Origin: Sphingobacteriaceae bacterium
Lineage (GTDB): Bacteria > Bacteroidota > Bacteroidia > B-17B0 > Aurantibacillaceae
Direction of reading: 5' to 3'
Length of the DNA: 64,000 nucleotides
Assembly: GCA_947453445.1 (NCBI GenBank)
Contig: CANGGP010000005.1
Span: 1 to 64,000 of the forward strand
Every line of letters starts with the position of its first letter. Within the stretch, counting starts at the first letter, position 1. Under the pieces are notes generated by a model. The model was not told where the DNA came from. It was given only the letters and a program-made list of their open reading frames with translations, and did not search any database. This document shows, in pieces, positions 39,412 to 49,132 of the stretch. A program made the translations under genes and the position numbers.

Positions 39412-40461
39412 TTGTTAAGAACCATGAACTTAAAGAAAACCATTGCGACTATTTTGTTTGGCATATTGACTTTGAATTATTTTGCACAGAATGAAAACGA
39501 AGGCTTGGTGAAGTGGATCAGCATTAAAGAGGCACAAGAAAAAATCAAAACAGTGCCTAAGCCCATTATTCTTGATATATACACCGATTGGTGCGGTTGG
39601 TGTAAACACATGATGAAAACCACCTATTCAAATCCGGGATTAGCCGAATATATTAATACCAATTTTTACCCGGTGAAGTTTAATGCCGAAACAAAAGATA
39701 CCATCGTGTATGATGGAAAAACTTACAAGTCTACCTCTAAAGAACCCAAAGCCCCTCACGAATTGGCGATTAAATTTTTGGGTGAGCGATTGAGTTATCC
39801 CTCAACGATGTTTATCACCAACAATTACCAATTTAATTTGTTAACACAAGGTTTTTTGGAGGATAAAAAAATTGAACCCATTTTAATTTTTATGGTTGAA
39901 AATGCATGGCAAACCACTGTTTTCGATGAGTTCAACAAACATTTCAACCAAACATTCATGGATACCAATTACAAAAAAATTGCTGTGCCTTTGGTTGATA
40001 TCAAAGACTTAGAAAAAGTACAAAAGAAAAAACCTAAAAAAACCTTGATTTGCATAAGTGCCGATTTCTGTAATACCGGCAAGGTGATGAACAAAACAAG
40101 TTTCACCGACACTTGCATTGGTAATTACGTGAACAAAAATTTCCACTTGGTTCAATTTAATGCCGCTTCGAAGGATACCATTGTTTTTAAAAATGAAAAG
40201 CATTACAACACTCCAATTAATAATTATCCTTTTAATACCCTTGCTTTCAGATTAACAAATAACCGCTTAACTTTACCTTGTTTGTGCGTGATGGATGAAG
40301 ATTTAAACATTATCGACGTATTGGGTTCATATCAATCGCCCGAACACTTAAAGCCTATTTTGGCCTATTTTGCCAGCAATAGTTATAAGGATAAAACAAA
40401 AACCTTTAATGATTTTATGCAAGAAGAATATTTAAAGGGCGCAGTAAAACAGAAAAAATGA
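39412..40461 (+). CDS. Secreted protein with two thioredoxin-like domains (second lacks CxxC)
   Basis: IYTDWCGWCKHMMKTTYSNPGLAEYINTNFYPVKFNAETKDTIVY and a second homologous unit ISADFCNTGKVMNKTSFTDTCIGNYVNKNFHLVQFNAASKDTIVF; probable ATG at 39424. Confidence 0.82.
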   Translation: MLRTMNLKKTIATILFGILTLNYFAQNENEGLVKWISIKEAQEKIKTVPKPIILDIYTDWCGWCKHMMKTTYSNPGLAEYINTNFYPVKFNAETKDTIVYDGKTYKSTSKEPKAPHELAIKFLGERLSYPSTMFITNNYQFNLLTQGFLEDKKIEPILIFMVENAWQTTVFDEFNKHFNQTFMDTNYKKIAVPLVDIKDLEKVQKKKPKKTLICISADFCNTGKVMNKTSFTDTCIGNYVNKNFHLVQFNAASKDTIVFKNEKHYNTPINNYPFNTLAFRLTNNRLTLPCLCVMDEDLNIIDVLGSYQSPEHLKPILAYFASNSYKDKTKTFNDFMQEEYLKGAVKQKK

Positions 40462-41417
40462 AGCCACAAACCATCCACCATCTAAATAGCGGATTAATCA
40501 TCTTATCATGTATAATCGCTTTTTACATTCCTTTCGAATTGTTTTTATTTTCATACGGCATCTTGGGGCCTTTGCATTACATGACCGAAATAGGATGGTT
40601 GCACAAAAAAAATTATTTCACCAAAGGCAAATACGATTTTGTATTTCTACTCATTGCTTGCACCATTTTGGTATATTGGAATTTTAGTCCGCCAAAAAAC
40701 TTTTCCATCATTGCCGATTGGATATTGTTCTCCTTATTAGGGTCTATTGCCTTTGTATTTATCAAAGATTGGTTGTACCGTTTTGTTTTGTTTGCCCTGT
40801 GTTTTGTGACTGTAGGCTTCTTAAACAATTCCTCTGAATTTTATACTTGGGCAGGTGTGTTTTTGCCTACCATTATCCATGTATTTATTTTTACATGGGC
40901 CTTTATGTTGTACGGGGTTTTGAAGGAAAAATCTTGGCCTGGCCTTATTTCAATTATTGTTTTGGTGACTTGTTCCATTTTATTGTTCACCATACAACCC
41001 CAAAGCTTAATTTATCAGGTAAGCGAATACACCAAAACTTCTTATGGGCCTTTTAACGAGTTAAACTTCCGACTCATTAATTTCTTTCACCTCGATCATC
41101 TCACTGAAATAAAAGACATTTTTAGCACAAACGCCGGCTTTGTGATTATGCGATTTATTGCATTTGCTTATACTTACCATTATTTGAACTGGTTTTCAAA
41201 AACATCAGTTATTAAATGGCATCAAGTACCCAAAGGCTTTTTGATTGTTACGGGCATCTTATGGATCATTTCATGCACACTATACATCTATGACTATAGT
41301 TTAGGACTTAAAATGTTGTTTTTCTTGAGTTTTTTGCATGTTTTCCTCGAATTTCCGCTCAATGTGGTATCATTTACCGGCATCGGCAAAGAATTAGTGG
41401 CCATTACCAAGCGGTAA
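40458..41417 (+). CDS. Polytopic membrane protein with conserved-looking histidines
   Basis: About 8-9 hydrophobic segments; motifs GPLHYMTEIGWLHKKNYF, FAYTYHYLNWFSKTSVIKWH, LHVFLEFPLN; ATGA overlap with upstream gene. Confidence 0.75.
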   Translation: MKPQTIHHLNSGLIILSCIIAFYIPFELFLFSYGILGPLHYMTEIGWLHKKNYFTKGKYDFVFLLIACTILVYWNFSPPKNFSIIADWILFSLLGSIAFVFIKDWLYRFVLFALCFVTVGFLNNSSEFYTWAGVFLPTIIHVFIFTWAFMLYGVLKEKSWPGLISIIVLVTCSILLFTIQPQSLIYQVSEYTKTSYGPFNELNFRLINFFHLDHLTEIKDIFSTNAGFVIMRFIAFAYTYHYLNWFSKTSVIKWHQVPKGFLIVTGILWIISCTLYIYDYSLGLKMLFFLSFLHVFLEFPLNVVSFTGIGKELVAITKR

Positions 41418-41464
41418 TTCGGATTTATTTTATAAATTCGGTATCCATAAACCATTAAACAAAC

Positions 41465-42784
41465 ATGAAAAACACAAAATTATTTATTAGCATTATGCTT
41501 TCAGTAGCTGTATTGCTATTCAACAATTGTAAGAAATCCAGCACGAGCTCTACTGACAGTTCGTCTTCAAGTTCAAGCTCTTCGTCGGACAAAAAGTATG
41601 CTTTGGTGATTGATAACGGTGCAGTTTCTGTAGATGTTACCAAAAGTATTTCTTTTTCTGCCCACTTGGTAAGTTCAACCGGGTCAATTATTAATCCAAG
41701 TGGTATTTCTTGGAGCAGTAATATTGGCGGCATGTCGGGTTCAACATTTATGTTCAACAACGATACAACAGGTATTGTTTCGGCTTCTGTGCAATACGAA
41801 GGACAAACCTATTCGGCATCTGTGCCTGTTTGTGTTCAACCTTTAAACAGCACACAAGTATTTGAAGTGGTGCCGTCAGCCATCATTTGGTCAACCAATT
41901 CAGGTGATATTCAATTAAACACTGTTTATTTTGGCACTTCCTCAGCGTCTTATGCATTCAGCTCAGATGATGCCAGTGTTGCCAGTGTTTCTTCAAACGG
42001 ATTGATCAGCTTTAAAAAAGTTGGTAATACAAGAATTAAGGTTACAGGTACCATCAATGGAAAAGCCAGTGTATTTATAGTGCCGGTAATGGTTGTTGGT
42101 GAGCCTGAAGTGCCACTTCCTGTAACGCGTATTGTTGTAACGCCTTCTATGTATGAAATGTTTAGAGGCGAAAAAATTCAATTAAACGCAAAAGCATACA
42201 ACAGCAAAGGTGAAGATGTAAGCAGCACTGTTACTTTTAATTATTTAGTGGTGCCTAAAATTGAAGAAGATGAAGATCCAAATTCAAGTACTACACCAAC
42301 AGCAGTGAGTGTTAGCGCAAGCGGTGAAGTAAGTGCTAAAGATTTAGGCAGTGCATACGTAAAAGTTACTGCGGCAGGCTTACAAGCACAATCTGAAATC
42401 ATTGTGAATCCTGATACCGTATTAATTGTATCGCCATTTTTTACCACACTAGGTGGCTTGAACATCATCAATTTCCCTCCGACGCCTAACCCTACATCTG
42501 TAAACTTAACTGCCAATACTTATAAGGTTGATCGAATAGCTTACAGAGCAAAAAATGGCAGTAATTATTTAAACAGCATCGCCAATCCTTCAAACTTACA
42601 ATGGGATTTACCTTTAACCGGTGTTCCTGATATTGATAATTTATTCAATATAGTAACCTTAAGTGCAAAATCAAACAGTGGATGTACCGCCACCTTAAAA
42701 AGCGGCAGCATTCCGGGTTTATCTACTTTTGTGATTGCGCATTCAGGCGATTTGGGCGGTGTTTGCACCATTATGTCAAATTAA
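41465..42784 (+). CDS. Lipoprotein with Ser-rich linker and BIG2-like Ig domains
   Basis: Lipobox LLFNNCKKSSTSSTDSSSSSSSSSSDKK; ASVASVSSNGLISFKKVGNTRIKVTG, a BIG2-type motif. Confidence 0.75.
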   Translation: MKNTKLFISIMLSVAVLLFNNCKKSSTSSTDSSSSSSSSSSDKKYALVIDNGAVSVDVTKSISFSAHLVSSTGSIINPSGISWSSNIGGMSGSTFMFNNDTTGIVSASVQYEGQTYSASVPVCVQPLNSTQVFEVVPSAIIWSTNSGDIQLNTVYFGTSSASYAFSSDDASVASVSSNGLISFKKVGNTRIKVTGTINGKASVFIVPVMVVGEPEVPLPVTRIVVTPSMYEMFRGEKIQLNAKAYNSKGEDVSSTVTFNYLVVPKIEEDEDPNSSTTPTAVSVSASGEVSAKDLGSAYVKVTAAGLQAQSEIIVNPDTVLIVSPFFTTLGGLNIINFPPTPNPTSVNLTANTYKVDRIAYRAKNGSNYLNSIANPSNLQWDLPLTGVPDIDNLFNIVTLSAKSNSGCTATLKSGSIPGLSTFVIAHSGDLGGVCTIMSN

Positions 42785-42802
42785 TCGTTTTAAAATAACA
42801 AT

Positions 42803-42833
42803 AAAGCCCTCGGTTTTTTACCGGGGGCTTTTT
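42803..42833 (+). terminator. Terminator hairpin
   Basis: aaagccctcggttttttaccgggggcttttt. Confidence 0.7.
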
Positions 42834-42996
42834 GTTTTACAATAAGGCGATTAACTTGCCATAAAGGCAACACAGAAATTGCGGGCTATCACTCTATTTT
42901 ACTTAATTAACATAGCAATTGTCAAAACTCCGCAATTTGTTATTTCCTTAAAACAAAGTTTTTCGTAACTTTATTTATTATATTTATTGTTCACCC

Positions 42997-44016
42997 ATGC
43001 GTGTATTAAAGTTAATAGCCCTTTTGCCTTTAATCCTGATTTTAAGTTCAGGCTCGGGTTCGCATGCAAACAAAGGTGATAAGGATAAAACTTCCAACAA
43101 TAAGCAAGATGAAAACGAACCTTTGGGTTTGTGCAAGAATGTGGTGGGGGTTTTAAATCCGCAAACGAATTTTAATGAGAATTATATTTTTGACCGTCAA
43201 TTGTATTTACATAAAGTAGATGAATTGCAAAATGTAAAATATTGGCGCGCCATTATGAATTTGCATCAAGATACGGCCTTGATGTGTTTCGCCAATAGTC
43301 GTGAAGTAATTGCCAAAGTGTGTTTAAAGGATTGGAATGCCAAAGACGAATTATGCAAAAAAGAATTTAAAGATAGCTTACGAACGCTTTACCACGCCGA
43401 CACCTCAAGCAGGGTGCTAATAACGGCAGGAAAAAAGTTCTTTTATGATTTTGATAAAGCATCCTTGAATTTTCAAAGAGGCATACACTGTTTTATTGAA
43501 AACGGCGTAGACCCTTGGTTCGCGCAAGCCATCCTGTTGATTGAAAGTCCGAATAAACTCCAAAAATCAAATGTTGGTGCTTACGGTTCGTTTCAATTAA
43601 TGAAAGATGTGGCCCGCATGTATGGCTTAAAAGTGAACAAACAAATTGATGAACGTGCCATTTTTGAGCGCAGCGCATACGCTGCCAGCAGTTTATTAAA
43701 AAACATTTGTATACCGAACACGTTAAAAATGCTCGATTCATTAAAAATTTGTGATGTCAATCAAGATGAGCTTTGGTTTAAATTGTTAGTGATGCACGTT
43801 TACCACGCCGGTTCAGGCAATGTGCAAAAGGCCTTGTTTTCGTTCGCACCTAGCGAAGGCAACATGGACATTATTTATAACTTATGGAAAACCAATGTGG
43901 GTTATTTTAAAACCCAATCGCAAAATTATTCGCAATTGGTTTTAGCTGCAATGCTCGAAATGAACACACGACTCGATTTGCGCAGCAAGCAACTCTTGAT
44001 GGCTACAAATAATTAG
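42997..44016 (+). CDS. Lytic transglycosylase (SLT domain)
   Basis: GVDPWFAQAILLIESPNKLQKSNVGAYGSFQLMKDVARMYGLKVNKQIDERAIFERSAYAASSLLKNI...VMHVYHAGSGNV. Confidence 0.82.
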   Translation: MRVLKLIALLPLILILSSGSGSHANKGDKDKTSNNKQDENEPLGLCKNVVGVLNPQTNFNENYIFDRQLYLHKVDELQNVKYWRAIMNLHQDTALMCFANSREVIAKVCLKDWNAKDELCKKEFKDSLRTLYHADTSSRVLITAGKKFFYDFDKASLNFQRGIHCFIENGVDPWFAQAILLIESPNKLQKSNVGAYGSFQLMKDVARMYGLKVNKQIDERAIFERSAYAASSLLKNICIPNTLKMLDSLKICDVNQDELWFKLLVMHVYHAGSGNVQKALFSFAPSEGNMDIIYNLWKTNVGYFKTQSQNYSQLVLAAMLEMNTRLDLRSKQLLMATNN

Positions 44017-44046
44017 GATTTCCTTTACCCTTAAGTAAAATTGAAG

Positions 44047-44054
44047 TAATTTTG
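44047..44054 (+). promoter_or_regulatory. Bacteroidota-type -7 box (TAatTTTG) upstream of hemB
   Basis: TAATTTTG 8 nt before the ATG at 44062; no clear -33 element. Confidence 0.35.
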
Positions 44055-44061
44055 TATCCCT

Positions 44062-45039
44062 ATGATTCAATTAACACAACGCCCGCGCCGTAACCGCAAA
44101 AGCGCAACCATTCGTAACTTGGTGCAAGAAAATTCGCTCAGTGTAAACGACTTCATTTACCCCCTGTTTTTAATCGATGGCAAAAATAAAAAATCTGAAG
44201 TGCAGTCTATGCCCGGCATTTACCGTTACAGCTTAGATTTGTTGCTAAAAGAAATTGAAATTTGCATGAATCTTGGCATTCAAGCCTTTGATGTGTTTCC
44301 AAACATTGCCGAAAAATTAAAAGATAAAACAGCCAGCGAATCTTTAAATAAAAGAGGCTTATACCTTACTGCGCTGCGCGAAATAAAAAAACGTTTTCCC
44401 GAAGCAGCCATCATGACCGATGTGGCCATGGATCCATACAGCAGCGACGGGCACGACGGTTATGTAAAAAACGGCGAAATTTTAAACGATAAAACGCTCG
44501 ATATTTTGGCCAAAATGGCCGTGGCGCAAGCCGATGCAGGAGCCGATATTATTGGTCCGAGCGACATGATGGATGGCCGCGTAGGCTATATTCGCGAGCA
44601 ATTGGATGTGAACGGATTTACCAACGTTTCCATTATGAGTTACACCGCCAAGTATGCCAGCGCATTTTATGGGCCCTTTAGAGATGCTTTAAACAGCGCC
44701 CCTAAAATGGGGGATAAAAAAACCTATCAAATGAATCCGGCGAACAGTCTCGAAGCCTTAACTGAAGCCGAACTCGACACAATTGAAGGCGCTGATTTTT
44801 TAATGGTAAAACCGGCATTGAGCTATTTGGATGTGATTAAATTATTGAAAGACAACAGCACTTTACCCATTGCAGCCTATAACGTAAGTGGGGAGTACGC
44901 CATGGTAAAAGCGGCTGCTGCCAAAGGTTGGATTGACGGTGACCGCGTACGCGACGAAATTCTGTTGAGTATTAAACGCGCCGGGGCCTCAGTAATACTA
45001 AGTTATTTTGCAAAAGAGTTTGCAATTTCAAGAAAATAA
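44062..45039 (+). CDS. hemB: Porphobilinogen synthase
   Basis: RPRRNRKSATIRNLVQENSLSVNDFIYPLF...MTDVAMDPYSSDGHDGYV...GADIIGPSDMMDGRV...MVKPALSYLDVI...YNVSGEYAM. Confidence 0.95.
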   Translation: MIQLTQRPRRNRKSATIRNLVQENSLSVNDFIYPLFLIDGKNKKSEVQSMPGIYRYSLDLLLKEIEICMNLGIQAFDVFPNIAEKLKDKTASESLNKRGLYLTALREIKKRFPEAAIMTDVAMDPYSSDGHDGYVKNGEILNDKTLDILAKMAVAQADAGADIIGPSDMMDGRVGYIREQLDVNGFTNVSIMSYTAKYASAFYGPFRDALNSAPKMGDKKTYQMNPANSLEALTEAELDTIEGADFLMVKPALSYLDVIKLLKDNSTLPIAAYNVSGEYAMVKAAAAKGWIDGDRVRDEILLSIKRAGASVILSYFAKEFAISRK

Positions 45040-45107
45040 TTACCTTAGTAAAAGCTAAGGTATTTTGTGAGAGCATATTTCAACAAACAGAATAAAAATT
45101 TCAATTT

Positions 45108-45626
45108 ATGAAAACGCTTATAGAGAATTTATACAACAACAATGTTGTGTTTAGCTATTACGGTTTTATTGATGAAAGTGTGCTCAATCAAATTTTGCAG
45201 ATTACCAAAAGCAAATTGGAAACGAACCACGAAACAGCCCATACCATCGAACGCGTTTCAAACGCCATCAACGAATGCGGCGTAAACATCATCAAACATA
45301 ATTTTTACCCCGAGGATGCCAAAGTGAAATACAAATCATTGTTGGTGATATCAAACAAGGACAAAAAATACTCGGTGGATACCATTAATGTGGTGAACGC
45401 CGAACAAAAGGCCATCATTCAAGAACAAATTGATTTTCTAAACGCTAAAAATGCTGAACAATTGGTAGCCCTTAAAGCGAATGCTTCAGATACCGGCACA
45501 GCCACCCTCATTAGCACCGGCTTATTGGATTTGGTTTTAAAAGCCGATGATTGGTCTTGTACTTTTAAAGAAGACAATGACCATTTTTTATTTAACATCA
45601 ATTATGGCATTCATTGCCCGGCCTAA
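45108..45626 (+). CDS. SiaB/DUF6272-like GHKL protein
   Basis: NVVFSYYGFIDESVLNQILQITKSKLE...ERVSNAINECGVNIIKH (N-box-like ExxxN)...GTATLISTGLLDLVLKA. Confidence 0.65.
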   Translation: MKTLIENLYNNNVVFSYYGFIDESVLNQILQITKSKLETNHETAHTIERVSNAINECGVNIIKHNFYPEDAKVKYKSLLVISNKDKKYSVDTINVVNAEQKAIIQEQIDFLNAKNAEQLVALKANASDTGTATLISTGLLDLVLKADDWSCTFKEDNDHFLFNINYGIHCPA

Positions 45627-45665
45627 AGCCTTAACAAAACACAATCCCATTCATCGGGTTTTTGT

Positions 45666-46202
45666 ATGCCGAATCAAGCCAATATTTTTTTAACCGGGTT
45701 TATGGGATCAGGTAAAACCAGTTTGGGTAAAAAATTGGCCCAGGTTTTACGCCGAACATTTATCGACTTGGATCAATACATCGAAAAAAAAATGGCCCTC
45801 TCCATTCCTGTTATTTTTAATCAATTTGGAGAAGATGAATTTCGACGCATCGAAAAAGAGTGCTTAGAGGAATTGATTCAAACAAACAACTTGGCTGTAA
45901 TTGCCTTGGGTGGCGGCACCATTTGCTTTTTTGATAATTTGCAGGAAATCAAAAAAAATGGCTTGTTAATCTATTTACAGTTACCACCAAAGGTACTGGC
46001 CGAACGCATTAAAAAATCAAAAACTGTGCGACCGCTTTTGCAAAAACTAAAAAGCGATGAATTATTACTCACCATCGAAAATAAACTCAACAGCCGACTA
46101 CAATACTACGAACAGGCGCAGCTTTGTGTAAACGGATTAAATTTAACGCCACAAATTTTGCAACACAACATTATTGAATACCAACAAAAAAATAATTCTT
46201 AG
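45666..46202 (+). CDS. aroK: Shikimate kinase
   Basis: IFLTGFMGSGKTSLGKKLAQVLRRTFIDLDQYIEKK...FGEDEFRRIEKECL...LGGGT...VRPLL. Confidence 0.92.
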   Translation: MPNQANIFLTGFMGSGKTSLGKKLAQVLRRTFIDLDQYIEKKMALSIPVIFNQFGEDEFRRIEKECLEELIQTNNLAVIALGGGTICFFDNLQEIKKNGLLIYLQLPPKVLAERIKKSKTVRPLLQKLKSDELLLTIENKLNSRLQYYEQAQLCVNGLNLTPQILQHNIIEYQQKNNS

Positions 46203-47118
46203 TTTTTATTTCCTGCTCTTTTTTTGCATAAAAATTTCAGCGCAAAATGAGTTGTACACACAAGCAAAACCCATGGCAGGCTTATCGCTTGGCGCCAACT
46301 TGGGCTTTGGCACTCACTTTCAACGACTGGGCATCACACTTCATTTTTATATCCTTCAAAACCATCTTCAAGCCAATAGCGAAGTAAAAGTGTATTACAA
46401 TTTTAAAAATTTGGGGCCGGCCCTTCGTTATCCCGAATTGGTTTTATCACAAGGCTTGGTGTATGCTTGGGAAAATAACAAGCAAACAATAAGTGCATTT
46501 GTCAATCCTGTGTCGAACCAAACTGCTTATGCTTACGCGGTGGCTTATGCCTACAACGCCTATTTTAATAAAGTAAAAACCAAACAACAAACCGGGCAAC
46601 TGGCGCTTTATTTTAATCAGTGGAGTTTAATTACCGAAAATGATTTATTGGCACGCCCCGCATTGGATCGTTATAGAACCGCTTCTTTTTTGTTGCAATA
46701 CCGCTACCAAGCCAATTGGCAAGCTGGTATTCAGTGTACTATGTGGACTGGTCAATTTGGTCATAAACAACAAATAGATGATGCCCATTTTAAAAACCAT
46801 TGTTATATGGATAGCATTGGCGGTTGTTACGTAAACCAGTCGCACGGCATATTGAGCTTTCAGGTGAATACTAAAAATTATGCCGATCAAAATTTACAAA
46901 TGAATGCCGGCCTTGATGCTGAACAAATTCGAAATGCCGTTCAAAATAAATTCATACACGACATGCCTTTTCTTCCGAACAAATGGATTAAGAACAAAAA
47001 CTGCCATTTACCGATGTTAGATTCTGATGGCAAACTATTTTTATACCAAGCCAATCAAAAAATAAAAAAACCAAAACTCTTTTTAAATGTATTTGATAAT
47101 GCGGCCTTGTTTTATTGA
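46174..47118 (+). CDS. Secreted protein resembling polymorphic toxin type 23 C-terminal domain
   Basis: Signal peptide SFYFLLFFCIKISAQ; C-term QLALYFNQWSLITENDLLARPALDRYRTASFLLQYRYQ...CTMWTGQ...QIRNAVQNKFIHDMPFLPNKWIKNKNCHLPMLDSDGKLFLYQANQKIKKPKLFLNVF; resemblance is from recall. Confidence 0.6.
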   Translation: MNTNKKIILSFYFLLFFCIKISAQNELYTQAKPMAGLSLGANLGFGTHFQRLGITLHFYILQNHLQANSEVKVYYNFKNLGPALRYPELVLSQGLVYAWENNKQTISAFVNPVSNQTAYAYAVAYAYNAYFNKVKTKQQTGQLALYFNQWSLITENDLLARPALDRYRTASFLLQYRYQANWQAGIQCTMWTGQFGHKQQIDDAHFKNHCYMDSIGGCYVNQSHGILSFQVNTKNYADQNLQMNAGLDAEQIRNAVQNKFIHDMPFLPNKWIKNKNCHLPMLDSDGKLFLYQANQKIKKPKLFLNVFDNAALFY

Positions 47119-47136
47119 TGCAAAAAAAATCTGCAC

Positions 47137-48981
47137 CTACGACGAAAACTCAAATTGCATTTTACTTAGTTTAAAATACAAGCCTTCTTCATTTTTCATT
47201 AATTCATGGTGCGTGCCGCTTTCCATTACAGTGCCATGTTGTAACACCACAATTTGATCGGCATTGCGAATGGTTGCCAAACGGTGTGCAATCACCACGC
47301 TGGTTCTACCTACCATTAATTTGTCAAGGGCTTCTTGCACCAAACGTTCACTTTCGCTATCGAGGCTACTGGTGGCTTCATCTAAAATAAGAATACTAGG
47401 ATTCTTTAAAACGGCCCGCGCAATGGCAATGCGTTGGCGTTGTCCACCTGATAATTGTATGCCGCGTTCACCCACCAAAGTGTTAAACTTATCGGGGAAG
47501 GATTGAATAAAATCAAAGGCATTGGCTTTTTTGGCAGCTTCTTCAATTTCAGCATCACTTGAATTTGGTTTGCCATAAGCAATGTTATCTTTGATGGAGC
47601 CTGCAAACAATATCACATCTTGCGGTACAAGTGCAATTTTTTTGCGCAGTTCGGTGATGGAAATACTTTTTGTTTCTTGCCCATCGATGGTTAAACTGCC
47701 ACTCACAGGATCATAAAAGCGCAAAATTAAAGAGGCGATGGTGGTTTTGCCCGAACCGCTAGAGCCCACCAAAGCAACCGTGTGGCCCGCGTTCACTTTA
47801 AAATTCATTTCTTTCAGTACCGGAAAATCAGGACGTGAAGGATAATTAAAGCTTACATTTTTAAATTCAATTTCACCTTTGCTGTCAGGCGATACTTGCG
47901 ATTCTTTGGCCAAATCAATGTCTTCAATTTTACCATCCACCAATTCAAACACCCTATCGGTTGCTCCTAAGGCGCGCTGAATAGAGGCAATTTGTTCGGG
48001 TAATCCGCCCAACGAACCTGCCACGAATAAAGATAACATCATAAAGGTACCGAATGATTCGGCACTAATGCTGTGATCTACCTTCAATGCAAAGAGCATT
48101 TGCCAAAGAATGAAGAAAATGGAGCCGAACACAAAAATCATCACAAAAGAGAAGAACAATCCCCTTAAGATGCCGTATTTTAAGCCAAATGCGCGCACTT
48201 CGGAAGTAATCTTATCGTACTTGTTAATTTCATAATACTCGTTGGTAAAGGTCTTTACATTGGTAATACCGGTAAAAGCTTCGCCAACGATTACATTTGA
48301 TTCAGCAATTTTTTCTTGGTATCCTTTTGAAAATTTCCGGATTTTGCGTGAAAATAAGATGGCCACAATGGTTAAAGGCGGAATAATGATCAAAAACCAA
48401 CGGGCAATTACCCAATCAGTTTTTACAACCAATAGTACCAAACCGCCAATGCCAACAATGGTTTGACGGATAAATTCGGCTATATTAATGGTAAATGCAT
48501 CCGAAATCACATTAATATCAGTGGCAATGCGACTGCTGAGCTCGGCCACTTGATTTTTAGAGAAAAAACTCATGGGCATTTGGATGATTTGCTTAAAAGT
48601 GTCCTTTCTCAGAGCTTTTAGCATGTTTTCGGTAACCTGCGCAAATAAAAATACCCTTCCAAACGAAAAACAGGCTTGTGCCACCAAAATAACCAGCAAT
48701 ACCAATCCTAAACTCATTAATTCGCCGCGCATTTGTTCGCTCGACTTGCTACTTTCGCCAATGTAACCCAGTAATTGTCCCGATTTAAGGGGAAAAATAA
48801 GTCCAATGCCCGCGCTGGCAGCTAAAAACACCAAACCCAAGAAAAATTTCCACTTGTGTTCGCCTAAATAGGTAAAAAGGCGTAATGAACGCTTAAAATT
48901 TTCTTTGTTAAGCTTTGCTTTTGGGAGTTCGTCTTTTTTTAGAACTTTGTTAGGGGCGGCCGAAGCCTCTTGTTTTGCCAT
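47137..48981 (-). CDS. ABC transporter, fused permease/ATPase (MsbA/multidrug type)
   Basis: TM domain plus VALVGSSGSGKTTIASLILRFYDP...QLSGGQRQRIAIARAVLKNPSILILDEATSSLDSESE. Confidence 0.92.
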   Translation of the reverse strand: MAKQEASAAPNKVLKKDELPKAKLNKENFKRSLRLFTYLGEHKWKFFLGLVFLAASAGIGLIFPLKSGQLLGYIGESSKSSEQMRGELMSLGLVLLVILVAQACFSFGRVFLFAQVTENMLKALRKDTFKQIIQMPMSFFSKNQVAELSSRIATDINVISDAFTINIAEFIRQTIVGIGGLVLLVVKTDWVIARWFLIIIPPLTIVAILFSRKIRKFSKGYQEKIAESNVIVGEAFTGITNVKTFTNEYYEINKYDKITSEVRAFGLKYGILRGLFFSFVMIFVFGSIFFILWQMLFALKVDHSISAESFGTFMMLSLFVAGSLGGLPEQIASIQRALGATDRVFELVDGKIEDIDLAKESQVSPDSKGEIEFKNVSFNYPSRPDFPVLKEMNFKVNAGHTVALVGSSGSGKTTIASLILRFYDPVSGSLTIDGQETKSISITELRKKIALVPQDVILFAGSIKDNIAYGKPNSSDAEIEEAAKKANAFDFIQSFPDKFNTLVGERGIQLSGGQRQRIAIARAVLKNPSILILDEATSSLDSESERLVQEALDKLMVGRTSVVIAHRLATIRNADQIVVLQHGTVMESGTHHELMKNEEGLYFKLSKMQFEFSS

Positions 48982-49064
48982 ACTGAAGCAAAATTACAGA
49001 CTAATTCGGGTTATTCGGTCATATTCTTGTCAATGGGAAATATTTTAATTTTTTTATAGAATAT

Positions 49065-49094
49065 TTGCCAAAACAAAATATAGCGCTATATTTG
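49065..49094 (+). promoter_or_regulatory. Bacteroidota sigma-ABfr-type promoter for rpmH
   Basis: TTG (49065-49067), 19-nt spacer, TAtaTTTG (49087-49094). Confidence 0.7.
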
Positions 49095-49132
49095 CACTCC
49101 ATTTTTAAGAATAAATATTAAAATAAGACATT

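Noticed and set aside
46530-46575. Repetitive YAYAVAYAYNAYF tract
   Set aside because: Short low-complexity peptide within the 46174 ORF; not a DNA tandem repeat worth a separate call
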